A stretch of 64,000 bases of DNA from positions 62,001 to 126,000 of the forward strand of contig NZ_UAVD01000012.1 of the NCBI RefSeq assembly GCF_900460065.1. The letters are read 5' to 3'. The notes below the pieces were generated by a model. The model was not told where the DNA came from, did no database searches, and was given only the letters and a program-made list of their open reading frames with translations. Positions 60,535 through 64,000 of this stretch are shown here, piece after piece. The DNA is from Streptomyces griseus (GTDB lineage Bacteria; Actinomycetota; Actinomycetes; Streptomycetales; Streptomycetaceae). Made by a program: the position numbers and the translations under genes. Positions within the stretch are counted from its first letter, which is position 1; every line of letters begins with the position of its first letter.

Positions 60535-62199
60535 ATGACCTACGCCATCACCCAGACCTGCTGCAACGACGCCACCTGTGTGGCCGTGTGCCCGGTCAAC
60601 TGCATCCACCCGACGCCCGAGGAGCGCGCCTTCGGCAGTACGGAGATGCTGCACATCGATCCGCGGGCGTGCATCGACTGCGGGGCCTGTGCGGACGCCT
60701 GCCCGGTGGACGCGATCTTCCCGGTGGACGCGTTGTCCGCCGGGCAGCGGGAGTACGCCGACATCAACGCCGCCTACTACGAGGGCGCGGAACCGGCGCC
60801 CGAGGTGGCGGGGCCGAACTTCCACGTCTGGGGGGAGCCGGTCTTCGGGCGCAGCCTGCCGTCCGACTTCGGGCCGCTGCGGGTCGCCGTCGTCGGTACC
60901 GGGCCCGCGGGGATGTACGCGGCGCAGGATCTGCTGCTGCACACCGCGGCCGAGGTGACGCTGATCGACCGGCTGCCGGTGGCCGGCGGACTGGTCCGGT
61001 ACGGCGTGGCCCCCGATCACCCCGGGACGAAGAAGGTCGGCGACACCTTCTCCCGCTTCCACGCGCACCCCCGGGTCCGGATGCATCTGGGCATCGAGGT
61101 GGGCCGGGACGTCACCGCGCAGGAGCTGGCCGCCCACCATGACGCGGTGGTCTACGCGGTCGGCGCCTCCACGGACCGGCGGCTGGGCATCCCCGGTGAG
61201 GAAGGGCCCGGGTGCCTGTCGGCCACCTCGTTCGTCGCCTGGTACAACGCCCACCCGGAGGCGGTCGCGCAGGGCGTCGACCTGTCCGCCGAGCGGGTCG
61301 TCGTGGTGGGCAACGGGAACGTGGCCCTCGACGTCGCCCGGATCCTGGTCGCCGACCCGGAGGCGCTCGCGGGTACGGACATCGCCGCCCACGCGCTGGA
61401 GGCCCTGCGGGCGAGCCGGGTGCGGGAGGTGGTGGTGCTGGGCCGGCGGGGGCCGGGGGACGCCGCGTACACGCGCTCCGAACTCCTCGCGCTGAAGCGG
61501 CTGGAGGGCGTGGAGCTGGTGGTGGACGACCACGATCCGCGTACGGCGGCGGCGATCGACGCGGCCGGGGCGGGCGATCGGGCCGGGCTGCTCCGGGGGC
61601 TCGCCCGGGTGCGGACGGCCGCCGTGTCCCCGGGGTCCGGCCGGGGGGTGGACCGGCGCATCGTGCTCCGCTTCCACTCCGAGACGGTGGAGGTCCTGGC
61701 CGACGGGGGCGGGCGGGCGGTACGGGTCACGGACGGCGGCGGGGGCACGGTGGATCTGGCCGCCGGAATGCTGCTGCGGGCCATCGGCTACCGGGGGTTG
61801 CCGGTGCCGGGGCTGCCGTTCGACGAGGCCTCGGGCACCGTTCCGCACGAGGGCGGCCGGATCGCCGGGCTGCCCGGCGGCTATGTGGTGGGCTGGATCA
61901 AGCGGGGGCCCTCCGGCGGGATCGGCGCGAACCGGACCTGCGCGGCCGAGACGGTCGGCACGCTCCTGGCCGACGCGGTCGCCGGGGCCCTGCCCGCTCC
62001 GACGGGCGACGCCAAGGCGTTCCGGCGCCTGGTCCGACGGCGTAACCGCCGGGTCGTGGACGCGCGGGGGCTGGCCGCGATCGACCGTGCCGAACGGGAC
62101 CGGGGCCGCCGCGACGGGCGGCCCCGGGTGAAGCTCGCCACCGTCGAGGAACTGGTCGCGACGGCGCGAGCGGGGCGGGTGCTGAGACTGACCCGGTGA
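60535..62199 (+). CDS. fprB: ferredoxin-ferredoxin NADP+ reductase fusion (FprB-like)
   Basis: A 554-residue protein. Residues 1-75 are a seven-iron-type ferredoxin domain with C-x2-x-C clusters in CCNDATCVAVCPVNC and CIDCGACADACPVD. From residue 115 follows an adrenodoxin-reductase-type flavoprotein with the FAD motif VVGTGPAGMYAA and the NADP motif VVGNGNVALDVARIL. The C-terminal GWIKRGPSGGIGANRTCA is typical of this reductase. It should move electrons from NADPH through its own Fe-S centres to the AurF-like partner. The two genes are surely one operon. Confidence 0.92.
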   Translation: MTYAITQTCCNDATCVAVCPVNCIHPTPEERAFGSTEMLHIDPRACIDCGACADACPVDAIFPVDALSAGQREYADINAAYYEGAEPAPEVAGPNFHVWGEPVFGRSLPSDFGPLRVAVVGTGPAGMYAAQDLLLHTAAEVTLIDRLPVAGGLVRYGVAPDHPGTKKVGDTFSRFHAHPRVRMHLGIEVGRDVTAQELAAHHDAVVYAVGASTDRRLGIPGEEGPGCLSATSFVAWYNAHPEAVAQGVDLSAERVVVVGNGNVALDVARILVADPEALAGTDIAAHALEALRASRVREVVVLGRRGPGDAAYTRSELLALKRLEGVELVVDDHDPRTAAAIDAAGAGDRAGLLRGLARVRTAAVSPGSGRGVDRRIVLRFHSETVEVLADGGGRAVRVTDGGGGTVDLAAGMLLRAIGYRGLPVPGLPFDEASGTVPHEGGRIAGLPGGYVVGWIKRGPSGGIGANRTCAAETVGTLLADAVAGALPAPTGDAKAFRRLVRRRNRRVVDARGLAAIDRAERDRGRRDGRPRVKLATVEELVATARAGRVLRLTR

Positions 62200-62299
62200 C
62201 CCGGTGACGGTTCGTCGGGGGCGTCACTCGTGCGAAGTCCGGCCCGTGCCCCGGTGGTTGAGTCGCCGGGCCACGGGCCGCGCTCCGCGCGGGCGGCGG

Positions 62300-63769
62300 T
62301 CAGGCCTTGGACTCCGAGGCCTCCGGCACCCCGGCGGGGGCGTTCGAAGCGGCCGGCCGCAGCGGCGCGGTCGCCGGGCGTACGGGGATGAGAGCGGCGA
62401 CGACCGCGGCCGCGAGGCCCACCCCGCAGCCGATGAGCATCGCGGCGCGGAAGCCGTTCTGGGAGGGCAGCGGGAAGCCGCCGAAGTCCGTGGTCATCCG
62501 GGCCAGGACCACCCCGATCACCGCCGCCGCGAAGGACGTGCCGATCGAGCGCATCAGGGCGTTGAAGCTGTTCGCCGACGCGGTCTCGGACTGGGGGACC
62601 GCACTCATGATGAGCGCGGGCATCGCCCCGTACGCGAAGCCGACGCCCGAGTTGCAGACGAGGGTGACGATCAGCAGGCCCCACGGGGAGTCCGCGCCGA
62701 TCAGCGGTACGGAGAGGCCGTAGCCGGCGGCGATGAGGAGGCTGCCGACGGCCAGGGTGACCTTCGGGCCCTTGGCGGCGGACAGCTTCGCGCCGACCGG
62801 GGACATCGCCATCATCATCAGGCCCGCCGGGGCCATCCACAGGCCCATCGCCAGCATCGACTGGCCCAGGCCGTACCCGGTGGCCTCGGGCAGCTGGAGC
62901 AGCTGCGGGACCACGAGGGACTGCGCGTACATCGCGAAGCCGACCAGGATCGAGGCCGTGTTCGTCATCAGGACCTGGGGGCGGGCGGTGACGCGCAGAT
63001 CGACCAGCGGCTCGGTCAGCCGCAGTTCCCACCAGCCCCAGGCGGGCAGCAGCACCAGCACGGCGGCGAAGAGGGTGAGCGTGGTGGCGCTGCCCCAGCC
63101 CCAGTCGGCGCCCTTGGAGACGGCGAGCAGCAGACAGATCAGGGCGGCGCCCAGGCCGACGGCGCCGAGCAGGTCGAAGCTGGTGGACCGGGTGGCCGGG
63201 CGGTCCCCGGGGACCAGGGCCAGGATCAGCGCGCCGACCGCGAGGGCCAGCACGGCGACCACCCAGAACAGCACCCGCCAGCTGGTGTTCTCGGCGATGG
63301 CGGCGGCGAACGGCAGGCCCAGGGCGCCGCCGACGCCCATCGATGCGCTCATGATCGCGATCGACGAGCCGAGCTTCTCGGCCGGCACCACGTCGCGCAG
63401 CAGGCTGATGCCGAGCGGGACCACGCCCATGCCCAGGCCCTGGAGCCCGCGTCCGGCGATCATCGGGACGACCGAGGACGACAGGGCGCAGACCACCGAG
63501 CCGAGGACGAGCGGGACGAGCGAGAGCAGCAGCATGCGCCGCTTGCCGTACATGTCGCCGAGCCGGCCGGCGACGGGTGTGGCCACGGCGGCGGCCAGCA
63601 GGGTGGCGGTGATCACCCAGGAGGCGTTCGACGCGGAGGTGTCGAACATCTTCGGCAGCTCCGCGATCAGCGGTACCACCAGGGTCTGGGTGAGGGCCGC
63701 CACGATGCCGGCGAAGGCCAGGATGCCGACCACGCCTCCCGGGCGGGGTGTGGGGGGTGAGTTGTCCAT
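62300..63769 (-). CDS. MFS transporter, DHA2/EmrB-QacA type
   Basis: A 489-residue protein with fourteen predicted helices. The loop motif is GRLGDMYGKRRMLL near residue 69, and motif C of drug antiporters is present in a form like SASMGVGGALGLPFAAAIAE. ATG 63769 is preferred because GGGAG precedes it and the upstream extension runs through the operator. It is divergent from a MarR gene, so induced efflux of a toxic compound is likely. Confidence 0.9.
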   Translation of the reverse strand: MDNSPPTPRPGGVVGILAFAGIVAALTQTLVVPLIAELPKMFDTSASNASWVITATLLAAAVATPVAGRLGDMYGKRRMLLLSLVPLVLGSVVCALSSSVVPMIAGRGLQGLGMGVVPLGISLLRDVVPAEKLGSSIAIMSASMGVGGALGLPFAAAIAENTSWRVLFWVVAVLALAVGALILALVPGDRPATRSTSFDLLGAVGLGAALICLLLAVSKGADWGWGSATTLTLFAAVLVLLPAWGWWELRLTEPLVDLRVTARPQVLMTNTASILVGFAMYAQSLVVPQLLQLPEATGYGLGQSMLAMGLWMAPAGLMMMAMSPVGAKLSAAKGPKVTLAVGSLLIAAGYGLSVPLIGADSPWGLLIVTLVCNSGVGFAYGAMPALIMSAVPQSETASANSFNALMRSIGTSFAAAVIGVVLARMTTDFGGFPLPSQNGFRAAMLIGCGVGLAAAVVAALIPVRPATAPLRPAASNAPAGVPEASESKA

Positions 63770-63849
63770 GGGTGCTCCCTCCCGGCCTTCGCGGCCGGTG
63801 GTTCGTGTCGTTGTCCGAAGCGATGTCCGACTATGCAAGATACATGCAT

Positions 63850-63882
63850 TGTGCATGATGCATAACATGTGCATCATGCACA
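63850..63882. promoter_or_regulatory. 13-bp inverted repeat operator between MFS and marR
   Basis: TGTGCATGATGCA (63850-63862) and TGCATCATGCACA (63870-63882) are perfect complements around TAACATG. Further TGCAT/ATGCA copies precede it (63835-63849). The site lies midway between the divergent genes, as expected for a MarR operator. Confidence 0.8.
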
Positions 63883-63920
63883 TCTATCGTGATAGTCCTG
63901 GTCAACGAAGGAAGCAGCGC

Positions 63921-64000
63921 GTGGACAAGCCCATCGACCGGATCGAACGCGAGACGATGCTGCTCGGCCGGTACATGCACATGGTCACCCCGCGCGTGGA
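63921..64000 (+). CDS. MarR family regulator (partial, cut by window end)
   Basis: GTG 63921 with GAAGGAAG upstream begins MDKPIDRIERETMLLGRYM, the first helix of a MarR-type regulator; only 26 codons are inside the window. The assignment rests on this start, on the divergent MFS gene and on the palindrome between. Confidence 0.65.
   Translation, partial: MDKPIDRIERETMLLGRYMHMVTPRV

Overview
The window is chromosomal DNA from a Streptomyces-type actinomycete. GC is about 72 percent with very GC-rich third codon positions, GTG starts are common, and many genes appear leaderless, with a -10-like hexamer six to eight bases before the start codon. Gene content and order match the central part of a Streptomyces chromosome: nur, rsiG, mshA, gpmA, phoU/phoRP, carD-ispD-ispF-cysS-rlmB and msiK. 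There are no rRNA genes, CRISPR arrays or origins. One tRNA (Thr, anticodon TGT) is present.

1-19.4 kb: a truncated DsrE-like gene; a small membrane peptide; a nitrobindin-like protein; the nickel regulator Nur; a YgfZ-like folate protein; D-aminoacyl-tRNA deacylase; RsiG, the c-di-GMP-dependent anti-sigma factor of WhiG; an asparaginase; and an Eis-type acetyltransferase. A DrrAB-like exporter follows with a divergent TetR gene and two palindromic operators. Then come a second TetR, a phosphotransferase/HAD pair, a frameshifted M23 peptidase with peptidoglycan-binding domains, an alpha/beta hydrolase, a SUMF1-like protein, the XRE-HbhA-DUF2516 block, a SpoIIE phosphatase with a receiver domain, and an NlpC/P60 hydrolase.

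19.4-36.4 kb: a methyltransferase, mshA (mycothiol synthesis, with a sigma-R-type promoter), a YbjN protein, lipoproteins, and a possible toxin-antitoxin pair. A low-GC insert at about 27.9-29.6 kb carries a DNA methyltransferase and a short remnant of its partner. After it come gpmA, an MFS transporter, a tiny cysteine-rich metallothionein-like peptide, and phoU divergent from phoR-phoP with a PHO box between them.

36.4-52.4 kb: carD behind a long intergenic region, ispD-ispF, an acetyltransferase with a large hairpin over its ribosome binding site, and a three-gene operon with a candidate Zur box over its promoter. The operon encodes an oligopeptide/metallophore-type binding protein, a fused double permease and an MFS exporter, but no ATPase; it is the best candidate here for an undescribed system, perhaps metallophore traffic under zinc control. 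Next are a PPOX protein, cysS, rlmB, a DoxX protein, a sugar nucleotidyltransferase, and msiK with a DasR-like site.

52.4-64 kb: an IS605-type tnpB standing alone, tRNA-Thr, a ribbon-helix-helix-like regulator preceded by repeated TGGTGCC motifs, a DUF4097 protein with an ABC-2 exporter, an AurF-like diiron oxygenase paired with a ferredoxin/ferredoxin reductase fusion, and an MFS drug exporter divergent from a truncated MarR gene with a 13-bp inverted repeat between them.
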